A stretch of 64,000 nucleotides of DNA, from the NCBI GenBank assembly GCA_019055375.1, contig JAHQIW010005485.1:434001-498000 (forward strand), given 5' to 3'. Source of the DNA: Parelaphostrongylus tenuis (lineage: Eukaryota > Nematoda > Chromadorea > Rhabditida > Metastrongylidae). Positions within the stretch are counted from its first letter, which is position 1; every line of letters begins with the position of its first letter. The notes beneath the pieces were generated by a model. It did no database searches. It saw only the letters and a program-made list of their open reading frames with translations, and was not told the DNA's origin. This document shows positions 35,801-46,400 of this stretch, piece by piece. The translations under genes were made by a program, and so were the position numbers.

Positions 35801-35851
35801 ATTGGATTTATACATTGGTACTGGGCTGGGCTTGAACATTACGGCGGTTGA
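10166..35851 (+). CDS. des-2: DES-2-like nicotinic acetylcholine receptor alpha subunit (13-exon gene model)
   Basis: Cys-loop ligand-gated cation channel subunit of the neuronal or muscle plasma membrane. Exons: 10166-10193, 13771-13925, 15396-15440, 24528-24637, 24724-24877, 26090-26216, 26450-26603, 27036-27166, 30495-30612, 31799-31868, 32600-32765, 34814-34972, 35676-35851. All joins keep frame, giving 1593 nt or 530 aa plus TGA. Visible: loop A WLPDTTLYN; Cys-loop C152 and C166 with 13 residues between; loop-B W173; YSCC with vicinal cysteines 216-217, which marks an alpha subunit; M1 about 236-257; M2 about 272-291 with E268 at the -1' ring; M3 about 303-326; a basic and Ser/Thr-rich cytoplasmic loop; M4 about 497-518. 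The M2 sequence and overall family fit are of the DEG-3 group. The des-2 name rests on its place upstream of a second such gene, as in the C. elegans des-2/deg-3 operon. Other DEG-3-group members (acr-23, acr-20) are alternatives. Exon 1 is the weakest part. Confidence 0.85.
10194..13770. other. Intron 1 of the des-2-like gene
   Basis: Mostly AT-rich. It contains a frame with a good signal peptide at 10904-11065 that does not fit the gene phase, and an antisense coding-like block at 12918-13157. Confidence 0.45.
12918..13157 (-). CDS. Unrecognised coding-like frame nested antisense in intron 1
   Basis: About 79 codons beginning LSFVGGNSVAISAVEHRC and ending HHQALVS before a TAG. The frame is open upstream only to a TGA near 13172. 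The segment 12918-13290 is clearly more GC-rich than its surroundings, as exons are here. I do not recognise the protein. It could be an exon of a nested gene or a gene fragment; no promoter or partner exon was found. Confidence 0.3.
13771..13925 (+). CDS. des-2: des-2-like exon 2 (N-terminal extracellular domain)
   Basis: Acceptor TTTCAG, donor GTTGGA. It encodes the first helix and strand of the ligand-binding domain, with LVHDLLDKYDKK and ending MDLYQILEL. An unspliced ATG at 13734 is in the same frame but would skip the acceptor and give no signal peptide. Confidence 0.85.
13926..15395. other. Intron 2 of the des-2-like gene
   Basis: No repeat or gene recognised. Confidence 0.5.
15396..15440 (+). 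CDS. des-2: des-2-like exon 3 (15-residue micro-exon, loop D)
   Basis: A 45-nt exon between TTTCAG and GTTAGT encodes NEPQQFILLNAWIIE, phase 0 at both ends. It supplies the missing segment between MDLYQILEL and RWYDEF; the Trp is the loop-D position. The downstream gene has the matching intron just before its DEPSQN. Confidence 0.9.
16270..16960 (-). mobile_element. Decayed mariner transposon
   Basis: The minus strand reads LIQQDNAKPHTAKK, then a HPPLSPAVAPSDY-type block (about 16640-16540), the conserved C-terminal catalytic region of mariner transposases. Further upstream the frame is broken by shifts and stops. A TIR-like TAGGTTGGGAAAAAGTTTC lies at 16273-16291; no matching right end was found. 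Confidence 0.8.
17993..18037. repeat. (TA)n microsatellite, left of an RTE insertion
   Basis: About 45 bp of TA units with small interruptions. Confidence 0.9.
18038..18746 (+). mobile_element. 5'-truncated RTE-type LINE inserted in a TA microsatellite
   Basis: Matches 53170-53880 of the complete copy in the opposite orientation. The last 270 bp are almost identical to the 4.6-5.1 kb copy and end in the same ACAGGTGATACAGGTGATA tail, which runs straight into (TA)n. Several single-base deletions break the frame (for example near 18290, 18420 and 18494). Confidence 0.9.
18747..18788. repeat. (TA)n microsatellite, right of the RTE insertion
   Basis: About 40 bp of perfect TA directly after the RTE tail. 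Confidence 0.9.
19282..19788. repeat. Palindromic element, family P1, copy 2
   Basis: Arms 19286-19425 and 19592-19735 are near-perfect inverted repeats, so the same peptide-like frame appears on both strands. Identical 13-bp flanks AATTTGAAAGGTT lie at 19269-19281 and 19789-19801. Confidence 0.9.
22545..22612. repeat. (TA)n-rich microsatellite
   Basis: TA/TATG units just upstream of the next palindrome. Confidence 0.85.
22630..23195. repeat. Palindromic element, family P1, copy 3, with internal tandem unit
   Basis: Outer arms about 22630-22730 and 23085-23195 are inverted. Between them a roughly 170-bp unit is repeated directly (22736-22890 and 22905-23055, each with CGGGGGTCCCTACA). Confidence 0.85.
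24528..24637 (+). CDS. des-2: des-2-like exon 4 (loop A)
   Basis: Acceptor ATTTTAG, donor GTGAGC. It encodes RWYDEFLYW through IWLPDTTLYN, the conserved loop A. It ends in phase 2 inside a Ser codon. The preceding intron is about 9.1 kb. Confidence 0.95.
24724..24877 (+). CDS. des-2: des-2-like exon 5 (first half of Cys-loop)
   Basis: Acceptor TTTTCAG, donor GTCGAT. It carries LLYPTIYKFSC and RFFPFDVQ, that is the first Cys-loop cysteine (C152) and the FPFD turn. The Trp often found just before the YP motif in other alpha subunits is absent. Confidence 0.95.
25522..25592 (+). repeat. Degenerate tRNA-like repeat
   Basis: GGTGTGGTGGTAGCATGCGC followed by a damaged box B, CGGGTTCTACCC. SINE-like head in intron 5. 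Confidence 0.4.
25627..25762. repeat. Small MITE-like inverted repeat
   Basis: Arms 25627-25669 and 25720-25762 are almost perfect complements (core GCCGTTCCGAGGTGTTATTG) around a 50-bp loop, inside intron 5. Confidence 0.9.
26090..26216 (+). CDS. des-2: des-2-like exon 6 (second Cys-loop cysteine, loop B)
   Basis: Starts VCTMTFSSWTYD: C166 closes the Cys-loop and W173 is the aromatic-box loop-B Trp. Donor GTGAAC, phase 1. Confidence 0.92.
26450..26603 (+). CDS. des-2: des-2-like exon 7 (loop C and M1)
   Basis: Acceptor TTTTTTAG, donor GTAAGC. It encodes KYSCCPN with the vicinal cysteines of an alpha subunit, then M1 with the [10 protein letters not shown] core. Confidence 0.96.
26789..26822. 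repeat. (CA)n microsatellite
   Basis: CA dinucleotide run in intron 7 of the des-2-like gene. Confidence 0.9.
27036..27166 (+). CDS. des-2: des-2-like exon 8 (M2 pore)
   Basis: Encodes REEKVSLGITTLLSMS and [12 protein letters not shown]. The Glu before Lys is the cation-selectivity ring. Acceptor AACAG, donor GTCAGT, phase 1. Confidence 0.97.
27167..30494. other. Intron 8 of the des-2-like gene
   Basis: Contains a degenerate two-unit tandem repeat (about 27470-27590 and 27620-27725), an antisense coding-like block at 28256-28444 and a tRNA-like 5' half near 29685. Otherwise nothing recognised. Confidence 0.45.
28256..28444 (-). other. Unrecognised antisense coding-like block
   Basis: A 62-codon frame starting MQYEGQALLWRTATVSRFG, locally GC-rich. 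A TTTGCAG lies just upstream of the frame. Not recognised; may be a decayed transposon piece. Confidence 0.2.
30495..30612 (+). CDS. des-2: des-2-like exon 9 (M3)
   Basis: Acceptor TTCAG. It encodes WFILAMIIVISLGTIV, the third membrane helix, then a basic stretch opening the cytoplasmic loop. Donor GTGAAC. Confidence 0.95.
31799..31868 (+). CDS. des-2: des-2-like exon 10 (cytoplasmic loop)
   Basis: A 70-nt exon between CTACAG and GTCAGT encodes FAKILAYMTCTALPPHIEK. It fits the phases of its neighbours and corresponds to the post-M3 segment of the family. Confidence 0.85.
32600..32765 (+). CDS. des-2: des-2-like exon 11 (cytoplasmic loop)
   Basis: Acceptor TATCAG, donor GTACGC. It encodes a Lys/Arg/Ser-rich low-complexity loop (KSSKAGMGASKKW onward). 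GC content is higher than in the flanking introns. Confidence 0.85.
32766..34813. other. Intron 11 of the des-2-like gene
   Basis: Holds a P1-family copy (33985-34400). An antisense frame at 33438-33662 has coding-like composition but no recognisable domain. Confidence 0.45.
33985..34400. repeat. Family P1 element, copy 4, as a partial direct duplication
   Basis: About 75 bp starting ATATGCCTTGCGATCATTTT at 33988 recurs with few changes at 34302. Between them lie the P1 blocks GTCAGTCGGGCAG and ACACTCGATTTCTCGTGGCT. Confidence 0.8.
34814..34972 (+). CDS. des-2: des-2-like exon 12 (cytoplasmic loop)
   Basis: Acceptor TATTCAG, donor GTGAGTG. It encodes a Ser/Thr/Asp-rich loop containing DDDLTSHSDGSS and ends in QQLT. 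Only the frame set by the neighbouring exons is open. Confidence 0.85.
35676..35851 (+). CDS. des-2: des-2-like exon 13 (pre-M4 helix, M4, stop)
   Basis: Acceptor TCTTCAG. It encodes EFEWLATVVERSFF, the amphipathic MA helix, followed by M4 and a short extracellular tail. TGA at 35849-35851. Confidence 0.95.
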
Positions 35852-37300
35852 CTTTATTCGTATAGTTCACTAAGTTGAATCCAATGCTTATTCATATAGT
35901 ATTTGTTTATTCTTATCTTGCTGAAACAAAAATTCATCTCTATCAACAGAAGCAGTCATAGTTGCGATAGTGATTGAATTGCTAAAGAAATCGATACAGG
36001 TAGTCTGCGCGTCGGAGTAGAAAAAGCTCGTTTCCACTCGTTTGCATTCGAAATAGCTAATCAAAAACAATACAAGCGGTTTATTATTTATGATTTAGAG
36101 AAGGCATAAGGTTTCGCTTGCTATTGAAGCCCTATGGATAGAATTTATCGAAAATTCTTCAAGTACAACTCTTCACTTCGATATTTTGGAGCGAAGAATA
36201 AAGTAAGAGTACAAGTTACCTATCTTAACACCAATTCTTTCGGTTCAGTCAATCTTTCCAGTTTGAAATGTCTGTTCTCGATCATTATCTATCCTTTTTT
36301 CGAACCCATATTCTCAATGAACAGCGTTGTTTATCCCTTTTTCCATTGACGGATGTATCGCATAAACGTAGTTTTCATTTATCCTTCACAAAATCTGTTC
36401 TCCTTCTCTTTATCGATAATTATTTTCTTTGTGAATATCTACCAGATAGAATTGTCTTATTTCTTGTGCGCAGTTCGCAACTGGTGATCATGGCACGATC
36501 TCATATACACACCGCAATTTCACGCTTAGAAAGCTCTTTCTCGTTCTTTAATAATAAACCTTTTAGATATAAAACAGTGAAAACTTTAAAAAAGAATTGT
36601 TTCAAGACGTCTCTACTTGGTATTATCTAGTGAGATAACAGCGAGGTTGTGATTTCGGGTATTATTATATGAACATCGACAATTTCAGGGTCTATGATGT
36701 TCTTTTAAGGAGAAAATCGCAACATTGTGTGGAATTACGCTGAGTACCTGAATTTATTGATGCTGATGCTGGAATTATTGATGCTCATCATCTATAACAT
36801 CAGTGTATTTCCTCGAGAAGCATCGATCAGTTCTAATGAGTATCTCTTCCAACAATAGTCCACATAGAGTATTTGTTAACCAATTTTCTTTTTAGGGTAA
36901 TCTTCTTGCAAAAGTTTTCTCCCTGATTTTTTTGAGTACACCTCAAAAGATAGATGTGAATATTTTTTTGACTGCGTTGAATACATCAGTGCGTAGCTGA
37001 AGCCTGGCTGATTCCATAAGCATAGGAAATGAGGTGACCAAATTCAGTTTTCGTTTTGCACTTTTTTGGCTATTCTGCGACGTAGAGGCAGTTTCCGTTA
37101 TACGAATTTTCCGCAGTATTCAGGTGCTACTCCGTTGCTAGCAATTCCTGACAGTTGTCGTCTTGTTAGTTCAATGACCTGTCTAAGCTATTTTTTGTAT
37201 TTTTTACTGTTCCTTCGCCATTCATTTCATCGCTTCTACACGACAAAATCAATATTCTTTTTGTAATATTTCTATGGCATTTTCACTCAATCAGTTAATC
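35852..37300. other. Intergenic region between the two receptor genes
   Basis: 1.5 kb, AT-rich, with no transposon recognised, unlike most of the window's introns. Candidate operon spacer. Confidence 0.5.
36197..36202 (+). promoter_or_regulatory. Possible poly(A) signal of the des-2-like gene
   Basis: AATAAA 346 nt after the stop codon, the first one downstream. Weak evidence by itself. Confidence 0.35.
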
Positions 37301-37310
37301 GGTGTTCCAG
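37301..37310 (+). promoter_or_regulatory. Candidate spliced-leader acceptor of the deg-3-like gene
   Basis: GGTGTTCCAG ends 38 nt before the ATG with no start codon in the right frame between, as usual for nematode trans-splicing. In C. elegans deg-3 is SL2-spliced as the downstream gene of its operon, so SL2-type use is inferred here. Confidence 0.45.
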
Positions 37311-37348
37311 TTATATGTACTTATGTGCCGCAAGACCCTAATTTTCAC

Positions 37349-37418
37349 ATGACTGACTACCTTTTCGTCATCGTCAGTTTACTTGTCGTCATGGTCACTC
37401 TCGCCGAAGCAGATGTCG
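37349..37418 (+). CDS. deg-3: deg-3-like exon 1 (signal peptide)
   Basis: ATG opens [21 protein letters not shown], a classic signal peptide, and ends in phase 1 at GTACGT. It joins in frame to exon 2. Confidence 0.9.
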
Positions 37419-40400
37419 GTACGTACTAGCTACATAGTTTTATGACGGAAATTTTCAATGCCCACTAAATACATTCGGCTCAATATGGACATTGCACTGC
37501 CGACACACGATCTCAATAAACCCAATGGCTCCCATCTTCCTTAAGTACGACCGCAAATATGGAATGATTTCACTTTGCGTAGATATCACGCTCCAATCGC
37601 ACGCTCCCTTTAGACCAGGCTGAATGTGTTTTCACGTTGAGAACGTGTGAAATCTATAAATAAACTCCATAGATACGATAACTGTAGAATTTTGAAGCCA
37701 TTAGTCAGAGCCCCTTTTTAAGTTTATTTTCCATTTTGTGAAATGTAATGAAAGACGATCCTAAGAAATCAGTTCATCGCGCTAAAATTGACTGTTGAAT
37801 ACTGATTTTGTTGCACCAGCCAGCTACGCCGTGATTACTTATTCTCCAATGTGATAAAGTTGGAAAATGACTTTCTTAGACTGTTCGTTTTGAATAGTTT
37901 ACATTTTTGATGGAAGCTATGTCCGAAGTGGAATCATTAGCTCGATTCCTTTGTAAAGACCTAGAGGAAGCATGTATGGTGTTGTTTATACATTTGCTCC
38001 TACGCTTTCATCCTGTAGAACATTTTTTTGGGAAAAATCGTTAAGATGTAAAATTATTGCCAAGAATGTTTAGTGTCCATTTTATTTGACCGCCTCTTGC
38101 GGTAGTAAGATGTTATAATATACTCAATGATGAAGGGTGGTGTCCAAAAAACATTTGCGTCAACTGGGGCTCAAACCCACATTTCATCCTATCCGGGAGC
38201 GCGTGCTGAACCGTTGCACTTCTGACGCCCGTCCTGACACCACTCTTTCTACGCTACAACACGTTATCTGTCAACAGCCAGTCGTCAACGGTCTTGCGTG
38301 AGTAGTCGCTATCGACACTCTTTATCACTGAGTACACTATATTATAACATCATACCACCGCAAAAGGCGGTCAATTAAAATGAATTCGGATTGATTATCG
38401 CTACCTAATTTCTGTCAGCATAAGTGGGTTCAATGTCGATAACGACTACTCACGCCAGACCGTTGACGGTTGGCTGTTGACAGATAACGTGTTGTCGTGT
38501 AGAAAGAGTTGTGTCGAAACGGGCGTCGGTAACTCAATGGTTTGCACGCGTCCCGGATAGGATGAAATGTGGGTTTGAGCCCCGACTGACACCAATGCTT
38601 TTGCACACCATTCTTCATCATTGGGTATAAAATGTTTAGTGCTGTTTGATCGACGACAACAGGAGTGCTGTAGTATAGATTGACATATAAAATGTGTTTA
38701 CAAATCTACAAATAGTTAAATTTTTCATATGATCGACTGTTTTTAAAACCTCGTGATGAACATTCAAAATTAATTCCAAAAAAAGAATGTTTTTAGCCTA
38801 AACGAGGTTGGTACGCCAGGGTCATACACCGGTGTTTCGGAGGTTTCGGCCTCCTCGTCAATGACCCCCGCCCCACATTAAGCCCTGCATTGAAGCAAGG
38901 AGGGGGGGGGGGGGGGTATGTGGTGACCGCATAGTGTACAATGACACTGGTCCATCACCACTGTTCAGTCGATGGATTTCGGTGTAATGTGCGGCGGGGG
39001 TCACTGACGAGTAGGCCGAAACCTCCGAAACACCAGTGTATGGCCCTGGCGTACCAACCTCGTTTAGGCTAAAAACATTCTTTTTTTTTTGGAATTAAAT
39101 TCTTCTTTAGCACACCCAGATTCCTCTATAATGCTAAGCATTTTAAACCAGCAAAAAATAGTTGTGGAATTCTGCTAACAAGAGTAATTTTTCAAGGTTT
39201 GAACCACTGATTCATTTAATCACCTCTTCCGATTTGAGTGATTAATTATAAAGTAAACTTTGAGTAACAGGCGTGGTTACATACAATCCAGATGTCAAAT
39301 ATTATCTTCTCTGATCGATTTGATGCCTTGGATAAGTTACGAAGAAAAAAAGCTTTTAAAAATTTTTCCTAGCCTGTTTGATTTAATACGAGTGGGTCAT
39401 GTTTTTATTTATGTCCTTTTCAATGTTTTTCGGTTCTCCAGAAAAAAAACTGGATATCTTCAATTCTTTTCTTTTTCTCTAAAAAACTTGCGTTTGTCAT
39501 ATTCATTTCAAGACACCGCTTCTTATTAGAGTGTGCGTTTGATGAGAAAAGGTTGAAGTTTTCAGTGAGTGAAATTCTCAGCAACAGCTCTCGTAAGGAC
39601 TTGGCAATGGAGAATACGCCTCTTGTGCGACTCACCAGAGATCTTCTGGCAAGGGATCGGTATGTCGCCGTTTACTTCTCATCTTTGTGTCCATTTGAAA
39701 TCTGCGCTATATTTTCTTTTACTGGAAGATTAATGATTGCAGGTACGATGTTCGCGTGAGACCAATCTTCAATCATTCCAAGTCCCTCAAAGTTCATATC
39801 AGTATTTCGCTTTATCAGATCATCGAAGTGGTGAGTATAACGAGACGAAAAATTGTTAACACTTGGAAAAACAGAGAAGGCCCCACCTGACGCAAAACTT
39901 TTGCACATAATTCCACACATCTCAATTATAATAGTTGAAAATTGTCAGCGGCCATCATTTTTGAGCCTACGAAATATATAGTTGCATTGTCACCTAAATA
40001 TTAGCTGGGGATTGACCATATTGACTCTAGGACACCTATAATTTCCATGATTGAGGGGTCCTTTTTTGATTGATTTGTAATCCTATCTCCTTTTGCTCAG
40101 TTCGTTTCGCTTTTTTCTACATCGTTTCTGTTTCGCTAATGCTTCTCGAAAGAATTACGATGTCGTTGGCAAAAGAAGGCTTCAATACGAAATTTCCAAT
40201 TGCACTCAACCCTTTACTCACTCGAACATGTGTACGATGACGCCCCAAGGCTGCACTGAAATACCTCTTTCAAGGCATTTGTTTTGCAGCCTCGTCCACT
40301 AAGACTCGTGTTCCTTCTTTGTTGAGATGAATCGGTGATTAAACGTGATTTTTTAGGTCCTTGAAAGTGCCTTGTTACGAGATTTCAAACCTTTTACTAG

Positions 40401-43400
40401 CTACGGTCGCTGTTCCTTATGGGAAAGATTTCTGCTAGATTTCTGCTAGATTTCTACGCGAGTTCGTTCGATGATATTAAAGAGTTCTGTGATCAGTTTG
40501 TTCAAGACGGCGTGTGCCTTTCCACGCCCAATTATTTGTAGGGACCTTTTTTGCTGGACGGAGCTATTTACCAAACCTATGGTAATCATTCGAAATCTCA
40601 AATCTCAGATATTTTAGCGCTGTATTTGATCTCTTAAAATGCCTATTATTGCGCTGTAGCAGCGAAAATATTATTACGTTTCACACTCGGCACGCATTTT
40701 TTGTCCAGCTAGATCTGTGCGGATAGCTTTTCATTGAAATTTTTGATAGCTTAAATCATGAAAAATTCGAGCCTAAGTTTGGTTGTCATGAAGATTTGTA
40801 TATAGCGCTTTAAGATCAAAAAGTAGATTACGTTCCACCTTCATAGTTTAATTCTTGATTTTCTTCTTTGAGCTTCATAGTTTACTTTGCACATAAGAGT
40901 TATATATGCACCGGAGCCCATGGTCGTATGGAGAAGGTCGTGGAGTACCAGAGACACACGAAAAACCTTGATTTTTTTCCAAAACGGAGAAAAAAAACTC
41001 ATTAAATGATGGAAATTGCGCGCCGCTTGCGAGTTACGCTGCGCAATCGACGAATTGCCGTTTCGAGCGGGTTGATTGCTCAACTTATGGAGTGGTGATG
41101 CAATAGATTGGATGGAAGAAATTTCGAGCTTGAATGGATATCTGTCTTCAGTATTTGAAACATAATTATGGGGCACATTAATGCCACCTGTTTTAATAAT
41201 CATAGGTACGAAGTGCATAAGAATAGTGAATCAGAGCTCACATAAATCAAAAATCAAAAGTCTAAGGTCATACCAATTAAAACTATGGTAATGAATTAGT
41301 GGCTTCAAAATGATATATTGGGTTTGTATCGGTATTTACGGCAATAAGTTATGGCCAATCATGAGAAATACTCAAAGGCTACGTGATGAAGAAATGGACA
41401 TCTTGCAGGATGAGCCATCACAGAACATTAAGCTGAATGTGTGGATGATACAAAAGTGGCGCGACGAGTTCCTTTCGTGGAATCCGCAAGAGTATGGTAT
41501 GATCAACTCGACAATCATTCCATTTCAATATCTCTGGATTCCCGATACCTACCTCTATAACAGGTATTTTTTCAAATCCGTTCACCATTTTGTTCTATTA
41601 TCATCTCTACCTCCATTACCCTTCCTTTCCCCAGCTTTGAGCTCCTCTGTTCTTCTTCGTTCAACAGAATAACACCATCTTTCGCATATTTGCAAACTGT
41701 GGATCAAATATCATAACATCTTTCTTGATTTGTTTGAATGACCCTGTGAAAATTTCAACCGTTCCGTTCGGAAATTCACCATAAATAAGGTTAATACCAT
41801 TCACTACCGCCGTTAAGCTTGTTCGCAAAATGACAAACCTACATCGGATGATTAAGCTTGAAAGCCGTCTTGCTGGACATTTGTACAAAACATGCATTTC
41901 TAAGGAATTTGTTTTTGAGAGGAGTGAAATCACGCTCAATATAAGAACCACAGGAGCTCATGTGGCGCAGTGGCTAGAGTTGCTTTACGTCGCAAACGAA
42001 GTCAATGGTTCGATTTCGTACTCATGGCTCACCAAGTCATCCATTCTTCCGTAGTCGGTAAATTTGTACCAGACTGGCCTCAGATTTGTCTGGAAAGGTA
42101 AGCAGCACTGACTCTGAATAGCGGGAGGCCACCATGAGTCATTGTCAAAGTCAGATATGCATTCACTCACCTCAAACGAAGCTAAGAATTGAACACGAAC
42201 GAATGGCGATTCCCTCAAAAATTTATCAACGCTAGAAACTTTATACTTTAGCGTTATAAGATCTAGAACACGTCTTTTCCGGTTTCATTCATCCGTCATA
42301 AGAAGATGCTGCTCATTTCTACATAGCTCGCAGGGGGATTTTTGGTTTGATCGCTGACACTTTTGAACGAGATTCGATTACGTTGCAGATTGAAAACTGA
42401 TCTTCGTCATTACCCATGAACGAACAAGGCAGCAAGTGATTTTGTGAAAAAGTTCATCTAGGACAATTGCGTTATACAAAAGCGGAAGAGTGAGAAAACT
42501 TGAACTAATGTCTTAAACTTTCACGTAAAGTGGTTCTAGGAAGTAGCACAATCTCGCACCATCAAGAATTTCTCCAAAAGAAACAAATTTAAGTGAATTT
42601 GACTCTTCTTGATTTTTTCATCCTAGACGAGTTTTCATCACATTTTGATACGCGTGTCCTAGTACTTCTTGCTATTTTCTCGCATTCATCGGCAGCAAAA
42701 GTCTACGAACATTTCACGTGCTACTCGGTTGCTGCTTCAGGAATTCATTTTCTTTACAGATGTTGTAGAGTGCTAATCGAAGCCGTCCTGTTTGCAGTCT
42801 TTAAGGTAGCTGATTTAAAGCATCACCAGGTGTTCAGTTGATCGATGCAAAAGAGTAGAAAGAACTGAGCCAGCGCCTTTCTTATTCTCTGTGCTGTACT
42901 TCATTACTAAACACTGTGCTAAACACAAAGGTCGATGGCTCGATTTCACGCTTAGAGCTCTCAAGTCTCCCGGAGTCGGTGAAATGTTACTAGATCTTTC
43001 TGGGAGGATAGCAACACTTATTCGATAGATCGGTGGGGCCGCGAGACACGGTAAAAGCTAGATATGCCTTCAGTGATCTCAAGAGATATTAGATGAGAGC
43101 GAAAGCATGACGTATCCCTTAGGTATTGATCAAAGTCGGAGTTTTTATCCTTCTATCTTCTTGGCTTTGCCATATATTATATTGAATATGGAGTTCAATG
43201 TTGGGTATGATATTGGGAGAAAATAGTTACATATATATACATATATAATGTATATGATATGTGATATAGTGTGAGGTTAGGGGTCGGTGTTAAAGTTGCT
43301 AGTGATGTTGGACACAGTGATGATCCCGCCATCACTCGTCGGCAATAAGTAACGAAAGCCTCAGACTGGCTATCATCCAAATTATATATACGACATTCAT

Positions 43401-46400
43401 GGAGAAGACAAATCCTCAGTCAAGCGATGAACGCGCGAAGAACAATTGAGGGCTAAAAGATGGAATCCGCGGTGAAAAGAAATTGTGATACGGATTAATC
43501 AAAGTGAAAATGATGTGTGCAATGATACACATGATTATTGATCAATAACATTAGAGATAATCCTGAAATTAATCTCGAAATTCTCATTTCAATACCTTTA
43601 TCGCCGTGGATTTTTTCAGTTTTTCACTACTTCATTGATTCGAGATTGGATTATGCATCGCAAATACTGGCAATGCTCTTTATACTCCATCGTCAGCAAA
43701 ACATTTCCTGCATTCATTTCAATTAGATTGATCTTTTAGTTGATATCAATAATCTAATCTCTAATACAAATATCCACAAAACCTCATGAAGGTTAGCACG
43801 TTGCCATCACTTTTCTCGTGCTACTCACTGTAAACAAGAAAACAAGGAATAATTGACTACGTGTACATCTGTTCAGCTCAGCAATTTTTCGTCCCTTAAC
43901 ATATGCATCAGAATATGGACTACTTAAGCAGAATGAAAGATCATTCAGCGTTAAACGAATCAAACGAGCAGTGGAGTAGTCGATAATGGAAGTAACTTGT
44001 ATTTCGCAAACGAGAGGAAGGATGCGAAGTTTCGGCTTATGTCAGCGATCGAAAGTCAATGATGATGTACTACACGCGAGACTGTCAAGAGCTTAAGAAC
44101 ACCAGTGACGCAGTAGTCTGATTTCCTTGCGAAAAGCCGCAAAGAAATATATAATGGTCGAAAAATTCCTAGAGCGAGAAGAATCCACTAAACGACTTCT
44201 ACACGCGATAGGTATTTCACATAATCCTTTACAGGCATTCAAGAAAGTTGAGCTTATGGGCTTCAACAATAATGATCGGTACTTATCACAGAACGATGAC
44301 TGCTTTTTCAATGATTGATTCACTATATGCATGTGACGTTGTTTTGAATATTAGGAATGCAGTTTCTGATATAATAGGAAAGATCCATGATTAATTAGCA
44401 TAGAAAAGGGAAAGTAAAAAATTTTATGCGCAGCCAATTTTAGTGTGAAGATGAGCCGTGACGAAACTGAACGCTATATGAACGTGAAGATCGAATCACA
44501 ATACTGGAAAGGCAGAAACGGTTCCATGATGTCGTTCCTCTATCCGGCCATCTACACCGTCACTTGCCGCCTGAACATCAGGTTGGATCATTTTCAGTCT
44601 GTCAATGGAACAGATTTACATATTGTTATACAGCCTCATCTTTCTGCTTAAGAGCTCAGAAATGTTCTCCAAGTGACATGTACTTGAGACGACAATGTCT
44701 CACTACAGAATTTCTTATGGAGATTACAAAGACCAGTGTTTACTACGTTCCTACTCAAGAGTATTCTGGTTCTGAGAACAAAACAAACAAAGTAGTCCAT
44801 TCAATGCATTCTCACTATTCTTCACCAAAAACCTCACTTACAAACTTCTTTTGAGACTTCTTTCATATAAATGACTAAGTGTTATCAGATGGTGAGAGCA
44901 CGTCTATGGAAAGTAAAGGAAGCAATATATGAAAAGCCGAGTATTTGAATTGTTAGAGGACATAAAACTGTCGCAGTCTTATGATTTACTCATAATAAAA
45001 GTCTCTAAAATCTGAGAAGCTTATTTCGTCTCTCATGCTCTTTATTTTACCACTCTGTACCGGTTTTCAGACGTCGACAGAAGATTACGAGCGTTGAAAT
45101 TAATTTTAAACTAATGATCTATTTTGCCTGAGCAACCTCCTGCATTTGTTGACATATTCACAATTTCAGATACTTTCCATACGATCGACAGAATTGCACT
45201 TTGACAATATCAAGCTGGACGAATTCGAAATCAGCACTCGACTACTACAGTGATCCTGAAGTAAATTTGGCGTCGTTCATTCCAAATGAAGAATGGGACG
45301 TGAAGTCGTTCAAGATTTATCGACACGAGGTACCGTTCCTATGAAGAAATATCGAACAGAGCATGCCCCAGACGTCCTATACTGTCCATACAATTCGCTA
45401 CTGCGTTCCTGTACTTTGCGCTGTTTCAATGTCTCGAGCGCAGCAGTAGAATCTATGTATGTTGTTAACGCATAGCAGAATTATCTAGTTAGATCATCTT
45501 TCTGAAAAAACTTAAGGAGTATTGTGCCTTCTGTACAATGCAATCAGTTACTACTAATGGCACAAAAACATTTACAGATATTCCTCATTTACAAACATTG
45601 GCGTAGAAAAAAGCTTCACAACCTAAACACAAGTTTTTTTTTCAATTTCGTGATATTTCCTAGCCTCCCGGTAAAGGCTTACTCTGCACCTTTCTGACTG
45701 AAGCAATATTAGAATTTTACTAAGTGTTATCATCTCCTTTTGTGCCGTGAGTATTTAGTGAACAGCAGCTACTTACTCGCCTTTCTTCATTTTTTTCCCA
45801 TTTTTATGAGTGCTGATATTCTCAAATTATTAAGTTGATTTCAGTACAAGTACGCATGTTGCCCGGAACCTTGGGCAATTTTGCAAGCATCGTTGGTAAT
45901 CCAGCGGAAGCCTCTCTACTACGTTGTGAATTTAATCATTCCGACATCAATTATTACCGTCGTATCTATTACCGGCTTCTTCACACCTGCATCCACCGAC
46001 GACGATCGCACTGAAAAGATTAATTTAGGTCAGTTTTCCAATGGCTTACACTCACACGCCCTTCGGATTTATCATGATGGTGACATTAGCACAATATTTT
46101 GGCGCTAAACCATAACCATGTATTCAAAGGCAAAGTCAGAACGTGTCAGTCAGTTTCTTTATTTGAATTCCAGTATTATATCTTGACTGAAAGCAATTCA
46201 AGATGCGACTATGCTTGCATTACCCTTTTAAGTCTTCCTTGACATATCCGATTTTTAAGCTGTGCTGCCATTGATTTTTTCAAAAATCTATCCATCAAAC
46301 TCCGCTTTAATAAACGTCAATTCACTGATATATACAGCTGTCATGAGGCTGAAACTTCGAGTACATGAAAACTTTTTGATAAGTTCTATATTACGCATTA

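Larger units (their letters stand above)
38090..38640. repeat. Palindromic element with back-to-back tRNA-like modules, copy 1
   Basis: A minus-strand tRNA-like module (38157-38228) and a plus-strand one (38523-38592) sit at the two ends of inverted arms about 38110-38320 and 38430-38635. Within it, TTGACCGCC...GCGGT ends at about 38095 and 38376 form a further inverted pair. Same design as 62890-63540. Confidence 0.85.
37419..39565. other. Intron 1 of the deg-3-like gene
   Basis: Contains the tRNA-headed palindrome (38090-38640) and a MITE (38770-39098). Confidence 0.7.
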
